A stretch of DNA of 64,000 nt from Cyclobacteriaceae bacterium. GTDB lineage: Bacteria > Bacteroidota > Bacteroidia > Cytophagales > Cyclobacteriaceae. The notes under the pieces are model-generated. The model had not been told where the DNA came from and did not search any database. It was given only the letters and a program-made list of their open reading frames with translations. Shown here piece after piece: positions 17,938 to 27,611 of this stretch. The stretch lies in the NCBI GenBank assembly GCA_019694875.1, contig JAIBBC010000001.1:1867501-1931500 (forward strand). The letters run 5' to 3'. Every line of letters starts with the position of its first letter. The first letter of the stretch is position 1. Both the position numbers and the translations under genes were made by a program.

Positions 17938-19425
17938 TTAAAGCACAAAGTTAATTGTATTCAGCCAACCCATCAAAAAATCAGGACGGATGAACAAAAA
18001 CAGTATTCCTACAACCAAAATGAAGGCTAAAAAATTCTCGAAGCGGGTGTTTTCGGGCGATAAAGATGCGTTTGGCGACTTGAGGAATGCGTAATACGGT
18101 ATTTTGAGATAATAAAACAGTGAAACGACCGTATTGAGAAGTCCAAATATCAAGAGCCAAAGCAATACGGTTTTTCCGGTTTGTTCGTAGCTGGCCCACA
18201 GCGAGGCGAACATAAAAAGCTTGGATGTAAATCCACCCGTAGGCGGAATTCCGGTTAACGAAATTAAACCGCCCAGCAATACGACACTGAGAAATAAAAA
18301 TGATCTCCCGGTTCCGCTGAAGGAAGCGATGGAATCGATTGAATTTTTTTCGAACGCCTGCAGGCTGATAAACACCGCATAATTTGCTGCGAGGTATAAC
18401 GCACTGTAGAATAAAAATGCCTGCATGCTTTGTGAAGTCAGGCATACAACTCCGATCAACAAAAATCCCGACTGCGCAATAGAACTATACGCCATCATGC
18501 GCTTGGCGTTGTTCTGCCATAACGCTGATAAGTTTCCAATGCCAATACTAAGCATTGCGATAACGGCCATCACGAGTTGCCAGTCGAATGAAACGGTGGT
18601 TGTCGCGAACGTTGTCGTCATTTTGGCGAGCACAACAATTCCGGCAAGTTTAGGTACGACTGAGAGAAAGGCGATCACAGGCATCGGTGAACCTTCGTAT
18701 ACATCGGGCGCCCATATATGCATCGGAGCAGCGGCAATTTTGTACAGGAATCCAGCGAACGCCATGATTGCAGCTACAATTACCAATGCAGATTGATTGG
18801 CGGAAAGATTGTTTACAAAGTCGCCAGCCGTGAATTCAAGTGTTCCGGTGATGCCGAATAAAATCGAAAATCCGTAAAGCATAATGGCAGATGCGGCTGA
18901 ACCAAACAGGAAGTATTTTAAACTTCCTTCCGCACCTTTTTTAGTAAAGCTATATCCCGCCAGAATGTATGAGCTTATCGAAAGTAATTCGAGTGAAATG
19001 AAAACCATCACGAGGTTAGTGCTCATCATCAACAAATGACTGCCCAAAACGGCCCCGAGTAAAAACGTGTAAAACTCGCTGTTGAATTTTTCTGACAGCG
19101 ATTTGTTACGCATTGCCATCAATACGGTTAGCGCTGTGGCAACATCAACCAAAATTCGGAAGTAACATGAAAACTGATCCGAGTGGATCATATTGCCGAA
19201 TAGCGTTACCGGTGTATGGTAAAAAGCCCATGAAAAAAATGTATATGCGATGCTGGCTGTTAATATCGCCAATGTAAGCAGGGCATGAAGGTTGGTTTTC
19301 TTGCCTCTTAAGAAAAGTGCAACGACAACAAGCAACAATATTCCACACGCCAAAATCAATTCCGGCATTGCATAGTACAGGCTGATGCTGATTGACTTTA
19401 GCTTTGTAGATAAACCGGATTCCAA
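17938..19425 (-). CDS. nuoN: NADH-quinone oxidoreductase subunit N
   Basis: Antiporter-like proton-pumping membrane subunit of respiratory complex I, 495 aa and about 14 transmembrane helices. Conserved features include the TM5 glutamate in ISLELLSISSYILAGY and the motif PMHIWAPDVYEGSPMPVIAFLSVVPKLAG, which carries the TM7-TM8 proline and lysine. It starts 3 bases after nuoM. Confidence 0.96.
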   Translation of the reverse strand: MESGLSTKLKSISISLYYAMPELILACGILLLVVVALFLRGKKTNLHALLTLAILTASIAYTFFSWAFYHTPVTLFGNMIHSDQFSCYFRILVDVATALTVLMAMRNKSLSEKFNSEFYTFLLGAVLGSHLLMMSTNLVMVFISLELLSISSYILAGYSFTKKGAEGSLKYFLFGSAASAIMLYGFSILFGITGTLEFTAGDFVNNLSANQSALVIVAAIMAFAGFLYKIAAAPMHIWAPDVYEGSPMPVIAFLSVVPKLAGIVVLAKMTTTFATTTVSFDWQLVMAVIAMLSIGIGNLSALWQNNAKRMMAYSSIAQSGFLLIGVVCLTSQSMQAFLFYSALYLAANYAVFISLQAFEKNSIDSIASFSGTGRSFLFLSVVLLGGLISLTGIPPTGGFTSKLFMFASLWASYEQTGKTVLLWLLIFGLLNTVVSLFYYLKIPYYAFLKSPNASLSPENTRFENFLAFILVVGILFLFIRPDFLMGWLNTINFVL

Positions 19426-19428
19426 AGT

Positions 19429-21039
19429 CTACGGGTTTTGAATGAGGCGAATAGACTCCGTCAGGGTGTCCGAAAAATTCTTTGCGAACGGATTGATATA
19501 GTCGAGTAACACCTGTGGGAAAATTCCGAAGATCAGAATTACCAATGCGAGCGAGATGAGCATGCCAAATTCACGCCTGTCGAGATCGGTGAGCAGCTCC
19601 GTTCGAATTCCATTCTTTACGTGAAAAGGTCCGAAGAACATTCGTTGTAACGTCCATAAATAGTAAGCTGCCCCGAGTATTAATCCGAATGCAGCAGCAA
19701 ACGCAAAACCTTCGCTGATTAATTCATTAGTCGAACCGGAGGCCAACGCGCCCAACAGAACCATTAACTCGGCAATAAACCCTGAGAAGCCCGGCAAACC
19801 GAGCGAGGCGAAGAAAGCAATCAACACGAACACAAAAAACACCGGCATTTTCGAAGCCAATCCGGAGTAATTATTTATGAGCCGGTCATGCGTGCGATCG
19901 TACAAAACACCGGCAATTAAAAACAACATCGCTGAAATCAACCCGTGACTGAACATTTGATATACTGCACCGGAAATACCTTCAACGGTTAATGAAGCGA
20001 GCCCTAACAGAACGAAGCCCATGTGTGATACGGAGGAATAAGCAATAAGCCGTTTCAGATCTTTTGCTGCGAGCGCATTCAATGCAGCGTAAATAATCGA
20101 AAGCACACCTACGAAAGCTACTACGCTGCTCAGTTCCATGGCAGCGTCCGGGAAAATCGGATAGGCGATGCGTAACAAACCGTAAGCTCCAACTTTTAGC
20201 AACAGTGCTGCAAGAATTACAGAAATAGGAGTCGGTGCTTCAACATGCGCATCTGGCAACCAGGTGTGAAGCGGTACGGCCGGAAGCTTGATCGCAAAGC
20301 CAATGAACAACAGCAGGAACGCCCACCAGCGCGCAGTTTGTGAACCGATGACCCATGCATCATCCGGATTAAGGATTGACCCGATAATAAAATTAGCCGG
20401 ATCGCTCATGTGCAGCAGGCTGAACGTGTGAACAACTGTGTCACCGGATTCAGGAGCCTGAACTGAAATAACAAGCGCGATCAGAACGATCAATATGAGT
20501 ATTGAACCCAGTAGTGTGTACAATAAGAATTTAATGGAGGCATACTCACGCTTAGGCCCACCCCAGATGCCAATGAGGAAGTACATCGGCAGCAGCATAA
20601 ACTCGAAGAACAGGTAGAACAACAGGAAATCCAACGCGCAAAATGTTCCGATAATGGCTCCGTTCAAAATCCACAACAGGATAAAATACCCCTTTACATT
20701 TTTATCGATGGTCCATGACGATATACCCGCGATCAGCATCACCAATACGCTCAGCACAACCATGCTGAATCCGAGCCCGTCCAGTCCAAGCAGGTACTCA
20801 GCTTTCAAAATTCCCCAGTTTCCGAGATCGATTGAAAACCAGTTATACTTTTCCATTAACTGGAAAGAGCCTGACTGAGGGGTAATGTTGCCAACGATCA
20901 GCAGGATAATGAGCAGTTGAATGGCCGAGACAACAAACGTCAACAGCCGGAAGATTTTTTTCGCTTCCGCTGAAATGAAAAGGCCAAGCAGGGCAGCAAT
21001 AACCGGGGTAAAAATCAGATACGTGAGGAGGTTTTGCAT
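19429..21039 (-). CDS. nuoM: NADH-quinone oxidoreductase subunit M
   Basis: Proton-pumping membrane subunit of complex I, 536 aa. The TM5 glutamate motif FFEFMLLPMYFLIGIWGG and the motif LHTWLPDAHVEAPTPISVILAALLLKVGAYG (with the key lysine) are intact, as is YSSVSHMGFVLLG. It lies 6 bases after nuoL. Confidence 0.97.
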   Translation of the reverse strand: MQNLLTYLIFTPVIAALLGLFISAEAKKIFRLLTFVVSAIQLLIILLIVGNITPQSGSFQLMEKYNWFSIDLGNWGILKAEYLLGLDGLGFSMVVLSVLVMLIAGISSWTIDKNVKGYFILLWILNGAIIGTFCALDFLLFYLFFEFMLLPMYFLIGIWGGPKREYASIKFLLYTLLGSILILIVLIALVISVQAPESGDTVVHTFSLLHMSDPANFIIGSILNPDDAWVIGSQTARWWAFLLLFIGFAIKLPAVPLHTWLPDAHVEAPTPISVILAALLLKVGAYGLLRIAYPIFPDAAMELSSVVAFVGVLSIIYAALNALAAKDLKRLIAYSSVSHMGFVLLGLASLTVEGISGAVYQMFSHGLISAMLFLIAGVLYDRTHDRLINNYSGLASKMPVFFVFVLIAFFASLGLPGFSGFIAELMVLLGALASGSTNELISEGFAFAAAFGLILGAAYYLWTLQRMFFGPFHVKNGIRTELLTDLDRREFGMLISLALVILIFGIFPQVLLDYINPFAKNFSDTLTESIRLIQNP

Positions 21040-21045
21040 TATGCC

Positions 21046-22923
21046 CTAAATCAAAACGAAAAATAGAAAAATAATCAATCCGGCCACCGCCCAGAAAATG
21101 TAAAGCTGAATCCGGCCACCCTGGAAAGATCGGGTAAGCGATCCGGCTGATTTTACAAGTCGTGCACCGGTATCAACAATTCCGTCAACAATGTATCTGT
21201 CAAACCACGCGATTCCATGCGCAACGGAAACTTGTGTGTAAGCAATGAAATGAAGGAAGCCGTCAAGCACCCTTTTGTCTGTTGCCTCCGCTGCTGAAGC
21301 AAGCCTGACTATTGCGAGGCCGATTGTTCTCTGATAAAATGAATCGATGCCAAAACTGTTTTGAAGAATTGAATTGCTTTGGGGAGAAGGCTGTCTCCAA
21401 TAGAATAACACCCCAGCGATGAAAGCCACGAGCACCGTTACTGCCGAAAGACCTGAAGCAATGAGGCTTGTCTCAGCTCCGGTAAATGAATTTGCAAACC
21501 AACCGGAAACATGAATGGGGTTCACTGAAACGATAAACCAGCCAGACGCCACTGCGCATACGATCATCGGGATTCGCATCACCCAGGGTGATTCATGCAC
21601 GGTTGTTTGCGATTCGTTTCCAAAGAAAACAAATCGTATCAACCGGAAGGTATAGAGCACGGTCACGAACGATACAATCAAAATCAAACCCGTAAAAATA
21701 AATTGCGCAGATGGAATTGATAAGTTCCATGCAGCAGTTAGAATCGAATCCTTCGAAAGAAAACCCGAGAGCATGGGTAAACCTGCCAGCGAAGCACCTG
21801 CGATGCAAAAGACAATAAATGTAACCGGTAGTTTTTTTCGCAATCCTCCGAGGTTACGAATGTCTTGCACGTCTGATTTTTTTTGATCGTTAAGCTGGTG
21901 ACTGAGCGCATGGATTACCGAACCAGCCGCGAGGAACAGCCCTGCTTTGAAGAAAGCATGTGTAAATAAGTGTAGCAGTGCGGCATCTTTTGCTCCGATG
22001 CCAATTGCCGTGATCATCAACCCTAATTGAGATAGGGTAGAGTAGGCAAGAATTTTTTTGATGTCGAACTGGTTAAGCGCAGATACCGCACCAAACAATG
22101 CTGTGCTGATGCCGGTTATCGCGATAACGGTTAGCGCAGTATCGGTTAGCAATGGATTGATTCGGATCAGCAGGAACACACCCGCGGCTACCATCGTTGC
22201 GGCATGAAGTAAAGCAGACACCGGAGTAGGACCTTCCATTGCGTCCGGCAACCAGAATGACAAGGGAAGCTGTGCCGACTTGCCGACAACTCCAGCGAAA
22301 ATGCACAGTACACCGGTTGTCTGCCAGAATGTATCGGGACTGCCGGCCGGGTGAATCCAGGTGATCAGAATTCCAATCAGCATGAAAGCGTCTCCGATCC
22401 GGTTAAAAAGAAATGCTTTTTGCGCAGCTTTTGCCGCAGCTGGTTTTTCCATCCAATGTCCGATGAGCATATAAGATGAAAAGCCCATGAGTTCCCAGAA
22501 GACGAACGTAAGAATCAACTGGCTGGCAAGGACGATGCCCATCATGGAAAAAGTAAAAAGCCCAAGCATTCCAAAATACCGTGTAATTTTTGTGTCGTAG
22601 CCCATGTAACCCGTTGAATACAGGTGAACGAGAAACGATACAGTCGATACAACAAGAATCATAAGCCGCGAAGCGGCATCGAGCAAGAGGCTGAAATTAA
22701 TTTCTGTCGTGCCGATGCTGAACCACGATGCCGTTACGTGCAAGGCTTCGGAAGTAAAAAATAATATGAAGCTCAGGATTGTGCATACAAGCAAAAGAAC
22801 GGGTGCTGTCAAACTGGAAACCCAGCCGTATCGAGCAGGAATCAGGAAACTTACAATAGCAGAGATAAGCGGCAGGGTAAGTACCAGGCCGAGCAGTATT
22901 TCTGATGTTGAAAGGTTTGCCAA
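21046..22923 (-). CDS. nuoL: NADH-quinone oxidoreductase subunit L
   Basis: Distal proton-pumping subunit of complex I, 625 aa. The antiporter core is clear: FVFWELMGFSSYMLIGHW, LPLSFWLPDAMEGPTPVSAL, LLHAATMVAAGVFLL and YSTLSQLGLM. The C-terminal part carries the lateral helix and a final transmembrane segment (YIFWAVAGLIIFLFFVLI) that brace NuoM and NuoN. It lies 3 bases after nuoK. Confidence 0.97.
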   Translation of the reverse strand: MANLSTSEILLGLVLTLPLISAIVSFLIPARYGWVSSLTAPVLLLVCTILSFILFFTSEALHVTASWFSIGTTEINFSLLLDAASRLMILVVSTVSFLVHLYSTGYMGYDTKITRYFGMLGLFTFSMMGIVLASQLILTFVFWELMGFSSYMLIGHWMEKPAAAKAAQKAFLFNRIGDAFMLIGILITWIHPAGSPDTFWQTTGVLCIFAGVVGKSAQLPLSFWLPDAMEGPTPVSALLHAATMVAAGVFLLIRINPLLTDTALTVIAITGISTALFGAVSALNQFDIKKILAYSTLSQLGLMITAIGIGAKDAALLHLFTHAFFKAGLFLAAGSVIHALSHQLNDQKKSDVQDIRNLGGLRKKLPVTFIVFCIAGASLAGLPMLSGFLSKDSILTAAWNLSIPSAQFIFTGLILIVSFVTVLYTFRLIRFVFFGNESQTTVHESPWVMRIPMIVCAVASGWFIVSVNPIHVSGWFANSFTGAETSLIASGLSAVTVLVAFIAGVLFYWRQPSPQSNSILQNSFGIDSFYQRTIGLAIVRLASAAEATDKRVLDGFLHFIAYTQVSVAHGIAWFDRYIVDGIVDTGARLVKSAGSLTRSFQGGRIQLYIFWAVAGLIIFLFFVLI

Positions 22924-22926
22924 ACT

Positions 22927-23220
22927 TTAATCTTTTAATTCATGAACCTGATCGGGAACAGATGTCTGATAGTATTTATAGACGCGTAGCACGATCGCCA
23001 GACCCACAGCTGCTTCGCACACTGCTACAACAATTACAAACAAAGCAAGGAACTGGCCCGAAAGCGAAGGATTATTCCTGCTAAATACAATAAGGTTCAG
23101 GTTGGCGGCATTCAGCATCAACTCAATGCCGATCAATACCATGATCGCATTGCGCTTAATAATCACCGTCACTAGTCCGGTGGCAAACAAAATTGCGCTG
23201 AGAATTAACGTGTGCGTCAT
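22927..23220 (-). CDS. nuoK: NADH-quinone oxidoreductase subunit K
   Basis: Small (97 aa) three-helix membrane subunit of complex I. It shows the NuoK pattern IKRNAIMVLIGIELMLNAANLNLIVFSR, with the conserved Glu in helix 2, and AVCEAAVGLAIVL, with the Glu in helix 3. Its start overlaps the nuoJ stop by 4 bases (ATGA), so translation is coupled. Confidence 0.97.
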   Translation of the reverse strand: MTHTLILSAILFATGLVTVIIKRNAIMVLIGIELMLNAANLNLIVFSRNNPSLSGQFLALFVIVVAVCEAAVGLAIVLRVYKYYQTSVPDQVHELKD

Positions 23221-23732
23221 TTTCCGTTATTGCTTTTAGGATTGAAAGATGATGCGATAACAGCTGCGCCCAACAACGCAATTAACAGCAGTATGCCCGC
23301 TATCTCGAACGGCAGCACGTAATCACTCATCAGGATGATACCCGTTTGAGAAATACGATTGCCGGGAATTGCACCGGGATGTTGATAAAAATGCTGCTGC
23401 GAAAAAAGTTTAATAAAAATCACAGTCGAAAGAACTCCGATAAATGAAGCAGGCAGTAAATATTGGTTGCTAACAAGCAAAGGCTTTCCGGTGATGCGTG
23501 AACTAAGCATGACGCCAAAAATGATCAACACCAGCACCCCACCTGCATAAACGAGAATTTGTGTGACCGCAATAAACTCCGCATTGTAAATCACAAAAAC
23601 TCCGGCCAGGCTAGTCAGGCAAACGATGAGCAGTAAGGCCGCATGAAAAACATTCCGCACAAAAAGGATCGCGAGTGCCGCTGCTCCGGCCAGAATTTCA
23701 AATGCGTACAATGCAACCTCTGTCAGGTTCAT
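23217..23732 (-). CDS. nuoJ: NADH-quinone oxidoreductase subunit J
   Basis: Membrane subunit of complex I, 171 aa, five helices. The family signature around TM3 (EFIAVTQILVYAGGVLVLIIFGVML), which holds the pi-bulge helix, is present. It overlaps nuoI by 4 bases upstream and nuoK by 4 bases downstream. Confidence 0.96.
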   Translation of the reverse strand: MNLTEVALYAFEILAGAAALAILFVRNVFHAALLLIVCLTSLAGVFVIYNAEFIAVTQILVYAGGVLVLIIFGVMLSSRITGKPLLVSNQYLLPASFIGVLSTVIFIKLFSQQHFYQHPGAIPGNRISQTGIILMSDYVLPFEIAGILLLIALLGAAVIASSFNPKSNNGK

Positions 23733-24373
23733 GCTCCGGGAGGTTTAATCTTCGGTTTGAAAACAGGCCGGGCAGTTTTAGGAGCGTCACCGGTTGGCGG
23801 AGGTGTTTGTACGGCTTTCGCTTTCTGATGTTCTTCCAGTGCTTTCTTCTTATCGGCAATATCAGCAACGCTCATTTCCGCGAAAGCGTAGTTATGCTCC
23901 CGAATATCAAACACACTGAAGTCGTATGTTTTGGTCATCGTTAAGCACTCAGTCGGGCATACTGTTGTGCAAAGTCCGCAGAAGCAACACTTACCCATAT
24001 CGATATCGAACCTGGCTGCATAAATCCGCTTGGGTGTGCCGTCTGATGTGCGGCCTATTTCTTCGGTGGCTTTAATGGGTTCAATCGTGATGCAGTTTAC
24101 CGGACAAATTTTTGCACACTTGTCGCAAACAATGCAATCATCGATTTCATTATGAAGCTTGTATCGCCCGGTATCCGGAAGCGGGATGGAAACGTGAGGG
24201 TACTGAATGGTGGCAATGCCTTGCTGCTGATCGAAATAACCGGATGTGCGGATAGAGTGATTAGCAACAGTCTTGCGTGCTCTTACAAGATGGCTGAATG
24301 TAAGCCGTAATCCGCCCCATACCGATCGGGTTGCATCAAGTACGTTTTTCCAATAGCCGGTTTGCTGTTCCAT
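23729..24373 (-). CDS. nuoI: NADH-quinone oxidoreductase subunit I
   Basis: Ferredoxin-like subunit that carries clusters N6a and N6b in the peripheral arm of complex I. Two [4Fe-4S] motifs are present: CIVCDKCAKICP and, near residue 125, CCFCGLCTTVCPTEC. The start is placed at the ATG at 24373 (MEQQTGYW); the longer frame would begin with a TTG four codons upstream. A proline- and lysine-rich tail of about 35 residues follows the core and is not needed for cluster binding. It lies 45 bases downstream of the histidine kinase gene that separates it from nuoH. Confidence 0.96.
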   Translation of the reverse strand: MEQQTGYWKNVLDATRSVWGGLRLTFSHLVRARKTVANHSIRTSGYFDQQQGIATIQYPHVSIPLPDTGRYKLHNEIDDCIVCDKCAKICPVNCITIEPIKATEEIGRTSDGTPKRIYAARFDIDMGKCCFCGLCTTVCPTECLTMTKTYDFSVFDIREHNYAFAEMSVADIADKKKALEEHQKAKAVQTPPPTGDAPKTARPVFKPKIKPPGA

Positions 24374-24418
24374 CAACAGGAACAAAAATACACGAAAAGA
24401 CGTGAAAACAGTTTTTAC

Positions 24419-26488
24419 TTAAGAAGCCTTGGGAACGGTAAACCAGAATGTGCTGCCTTTGCCCTCGGTGCTCTCAACCCAGATGCGGCCGCCATTCTTT
24501 TCAACGAACTCCTTGCAGAGAATAAGCCCCAGGCCGGTGCCTTTTTCATTGGCCGTTCCGCGGGTACTGTACGGATTTATCTTATCGAAGAGTTTCTTCT
24601 GGATTTCGGCAGGCATTCCAACACCATTGTCTTTCACAGAAACCACAATCTCACGACCCTTGTCTTCAGAAGCGACAATGATCTCGCCTCCGTCATTAGT
24701 GAATTTGATCGCATTCGTGATCAGGTTCCGGATCACGAGGTTAATCGTGTTCTTATCGGCATAGCCGATCGCGGTTTCAGGAACCTTGTTGATCATGTTA
24801 ACGTGCTTCGTTTGAAGGGAACCCAGCAGTTCGATGTTTTCGTCCACAATCTTCTTAAGCTGAACATTGCTGGCCTGCAAATGCATTTTATCCATTTGCA
24901 ACACCGTCCAGTCGAGGAGGTTATTCATCAGCGCGCGGGTATGATTGAAGCGCGTTTTCAATTCTTTCACGGCCACCGGCAGTTCATCGGCTGTAATGGC
25001 GCCCTTATCCAGCAGATCCATTAAACCGGCCAACGCGTTGATAGGCGAACGAAGATCGTGCGAAATGATAGAGAAGAATTTGTCTTTCACTTCGTTTAGT
25101 TGCTCAAGCTCTTCGCTTCGCTTTTGCATTTCTTCCTGATGCTGCAACAGCAGAAGATTTATTTGTTTTCTGCGCTGTCCGCTGCGGTAAACAGTTATCA
25201 GCAGAATCGCGCTAAGCGCAACCACTACCACCAGGATGTTACTGATGAACTCACTTTTCTTAAGGCGAGACTGACGGTCCTCTTCCTGCATGGTAAGCGT
25301 AGCGATTTTATCATCGAGGCTTTCCGTTTCAAAACCAATTTGATCGCGCAGGATTTTCTGCTGGATTTCGTTGCTGTATAAGCTGTCTTCCAATGCGTGG
25401 AATTGTTTGAAATAGCCCAGTGCTTTTTTGTGATCGCCTTTTGTTTCCCATAGCGCAGCAAGAAGCTTGTAGCAGGAGATCTCTAATACGCGTGCTTTAA
25501 TTTCGGTTGACAGGCTTAGTGCTTTGGTTGTGAAAAGCAACGCCTCATCGGTTTTACCCTGCTCTTTATACACAGTTGCTCTTCCGAGTTCAACTTCGGC
25601 AATTCCGAATTTGTTAGCAGCCTGGTTGTGGAGGTTAATGGTTGAATCGTAATACGCGAGCGCTTTGCTGTAGTTCTTTTTGCCGAGGTAGGCTTTGGCA
25701 ATTTTTGAGAACGTTTTCGACTGGTCTTCGCGAAGTGTTACGTTGCCGGTTTCTTTCAATACCTTGTTAGCAGCGGTAACCGAGAGGTTTAAATAATAGA
25801 GTGCAGAATCGTATTCACCTGTTCGGAGTTTCACGTCACCAATTTCATCCAGCGAGTAAGGTTCACCTTCACGGTCTTCGATTGCCTTGCTGATTTCACG
25901 GCTGGCTTTAAGATGCTTTAGCGCAATCTCGTACTGACCAAGTTCTTTAAACACACGCCCCAGATTATGCAAAGCGATGGTGGTTGTAAGTGAATCCGTG
26001 TTGTTCTTGGCTGCTTTCTTAAGAATTTTAAAAGCATACGTTAGAAAATAATATGCTTCATCGTATTCGCCCAGTTCGTAGTAATAATTGCCAATGTTAT
26101 TATGGCTGCGGGCTATTGCAACACTGTCTTTGCTAGAGATAGCACCCTGCAAGCCGATGGACTCATATTTAAGAGCGTTCGTGTAGTCCCCTTTGTAGTA
26201 ATAATTTAACGCCAGTCGCTGAGCCGCGCGCTGCTTCAGGGGGAACTCTTTGATTTTTTCAGACAGCTCGATGGCCCGGGTGGTGTAGGTCAGGCTCTTT
26301 GAAAAGTCTTTGAATGCGTAGAGGTCGCTCAGTTGGATGAATGCCTTAACACGAGTTGTGTCTGGAATACCCTGTGAAATCACAACCTCCAGACTGTCGA
26401 TCTGACGGCCATTTTGAGCAATCGAATGAGTAAGGCTGCCACATAACAGGAGCAGCGTAAAACCCGGTATAACGAATATTTTTCTCAC
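24419..26488 (-). CDS. TPR-containing sensor histidine kinase inside the nuo operon
   Basis: Membrane histidine kinase of 689 aa. The GTG start at 26488 is chosen because its GTGA overlaps the nuoH stop and gives a good signal peptide (RKIFVIPGFTLLLLCGSLTHSIAQ); the longer frame begins with a TTG inside nuoH. The periplasmic part (about residues 25-390) is made of TPR repeats (such as ARSHNNIGNYYYELGEYDEAYYF). A transmembrane helix (about 418-440) and a coiled coil follow. HisKA carries His477 (FFSIISHDLRSP), and HATPase_c has NLITNAIKFTN, DNGVGMP and GTGLGL. There is no receiver domain, and no response regulator gene is adjacent. It is translationally coupled to nuoH, which implies co-expression with complex I. 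The ligand and the partner are unknown. Confidence 0.93.
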   Translation of the reverse strand: MRKIFVIPGFTLLLLCGSLTHSIAQNGRQIDSLEVVISQGIPDTTRVKAFIQLSDLYAFKDFSKSLTYTTRAIELSEKIKEFPLKQRAAQRLALNYYYKGDYTNALKYESIGLQGAISSKDSVAIARSHNNIGNYYYELGEYDEAYYFLTYAFKILKKAAKNNTDSLTTTIALHNLGRVFKELGQYEIALKHLKASREISKAIEDREGEPYSLDEIGDVKLRTGEYDSALYYLNLSVTAANKVLKETGNVTLREDQSKTFSKIAKAYLGKKNYSKALAYYDSTINLHNQAANKFGIAEVELGRATVYKEQGKTDEALLFTTKALSLSTEIKARVLEISCYKLLAALWETKGDHKKALGYFKQFHALEDSLYSNEIQQKILRDQIGFETESLDDKIATLTMQEEDRQSRLKKSEFISNILVVVVALSAILLITVYRSGQRRKQINLLLLQHQEEMQKRSEELEQLNEVKDKFFSIISHDLRSPINALAGLMDLLDKGAITADELPVAVKELKTRFNHTRALMNNLLDWTVLQMDKMHLQASNVQLKKIVDENIELLGSLQTKHVNMINKVPETAIGYADKNTINLVIRNLITNAIKFTNDGGEIIVASEDKGREIVVSVKDNGVGMPAEIQKKLFDKINPYSTRGTANEKGTGLGLILCKEFVEKNGGRIWVESTEGKGSTFWFTVPKAS

Positions 26489-27570
26489 AATACGATGTAC
26501 AATCTCCAAAATCCGCACAAAATAACCAAAGCGAGACTTACCGGAGTCAAATATTTCCAACTTAATTTCATCAATTGATCAATCCTGAGGCGTGGAAACG
26601 TCCACCGAACCCAGATTTGCCCCGTTACGAATATGAGCGATTTGATCATGAGCCAGCCAATTCCCCATGTTGTTGCCGACCAGCTTCCGGCTGTTCCCGA
26701 TGTCCATGAGCCTAATTTTACTACGCCAATGTCAGGAAACGGAGATGACCAGCTCCCGAAAAACAATACCGTACCCAGCACACTTACGAGAAGCATCATA
26801 GCATATTCCGACAACATGATCGAAGCCCAGCGGAAGCCTGAGTACTCGGTGTGATAGCCGCTCACCAATTCTGATTCCGCAATGGGTAAGTCGAACGGTG
26901 CGCGATTCGATTCTGCGAGTGAAGCGATAAAAAAGATTACCCATGCAAAAAAAAGCAATGGCATCCGGAAAACATTCCAATTTAAAAATCCACCTGCTGC
27001 AGACAGCGATTCGCCCCAACGGGTCACACCCAGAAAAAACTTCTCACCCGCATAAACCTGACTTTGCTGATACGATATTTCCTGAAGGTCGAGTGACTGA
27101 CAAACCAGACATACGCATAGCACAGAAAGGCCAAGCGGAACTTCGTACGAAATAATTTGAGCTGCTGCACGAAAGGTGCCGATGGTGCTATACTTATTAT
27201 TTGAACTCCATCCTGCAATCATTATTCCGATTACATCGAGTGAAACAACAGCAAGAAGAAAAAACACTCCGGATGAAATTCCTGAGCCGGGCCAGGCAGG
27301 AGCAAGCGGAATAACTGCGAAGCCCACAAACACGGCAAGGAAAATTACAAACGGTGCAAGCATGAACAGCAACCGATCGGCTTTAGCCGGAACGATATCT
27401 TCTTTCTGAATGAGTTTGATAAAGTCGGCAATGGACTGAACTATGCCATACGGACCTGTTTCCATCGGCCCGAGTCTGTCTTGAATAAAGGCCGAAACTT
27501 TCCGCTCGGCATAAATAACGAGCAGCGTGTAGAGCAGTAGAAAAGGAAGAATAAAAAGTAGGGTGCTCAA
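26485..27570 (-). CDS. nuoH: NADH-quinone oxidoreductase subunit H
   Basis: Membrane subunit of complex I at the quinone-binding junction, 361 aa. It shows the conserved loops ERKVSAFIQDRLGPMETGP, FIKLIQKEDIVP, RAAAQIISYEVPLGLSVL and ASLAESNRAPFDLPIAESELVSGYHTEYSG. It is the first nuo gene present here. nuoA-G are not upstream; murI is, 41 bases away. Its stop overlaps the GTG start of the following histidine kinase. Confidence 0.97.
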   Translation of the reverse strand: MSTLLFILPFLLLYTLLVIYAERKVSAFIQDRLGPMETGPYGIVQSIADFIKLIQKEDIVPAKADRLLFMLAPFVIFLAVFVGFAVIPLAPAWPGSGISSGVFFLLAVVSLDVIGIMIAGWSSNNKYSTIGTFRAAAQIISYEVPLGLSVLCVCLVCQSLDLQEISYQQSQVYAGEKFFLGVTRWGESLSAAGGFLNWNVFRMPLLFFAWVIFFIASLAESNRAPFDLPIAESELVSGYHTEYSGFRWASIMLSEYAMMLLVSVLGTVLFFGSWSSPFPDIGVVKLGSWTSGTAGSWSATTWGIGWLMIKSLIFVTGQIWVRWTFPRLRIDQLMKLSWKYLTPVSLALVILCGFWRLYIVL

Positions 27571-27611
27571 TTCGGGCGATTATTCGTCCAAATTCGCAAA
27601 AAAAGGCAAGG

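Noticed and set aside
26489-26560. Histidine kinase start at the TTG at 26560
   Set aside because: It lies within nuoH. The GTG at 26488 overlaps the nuoH stop and starts a clean signal peptide.
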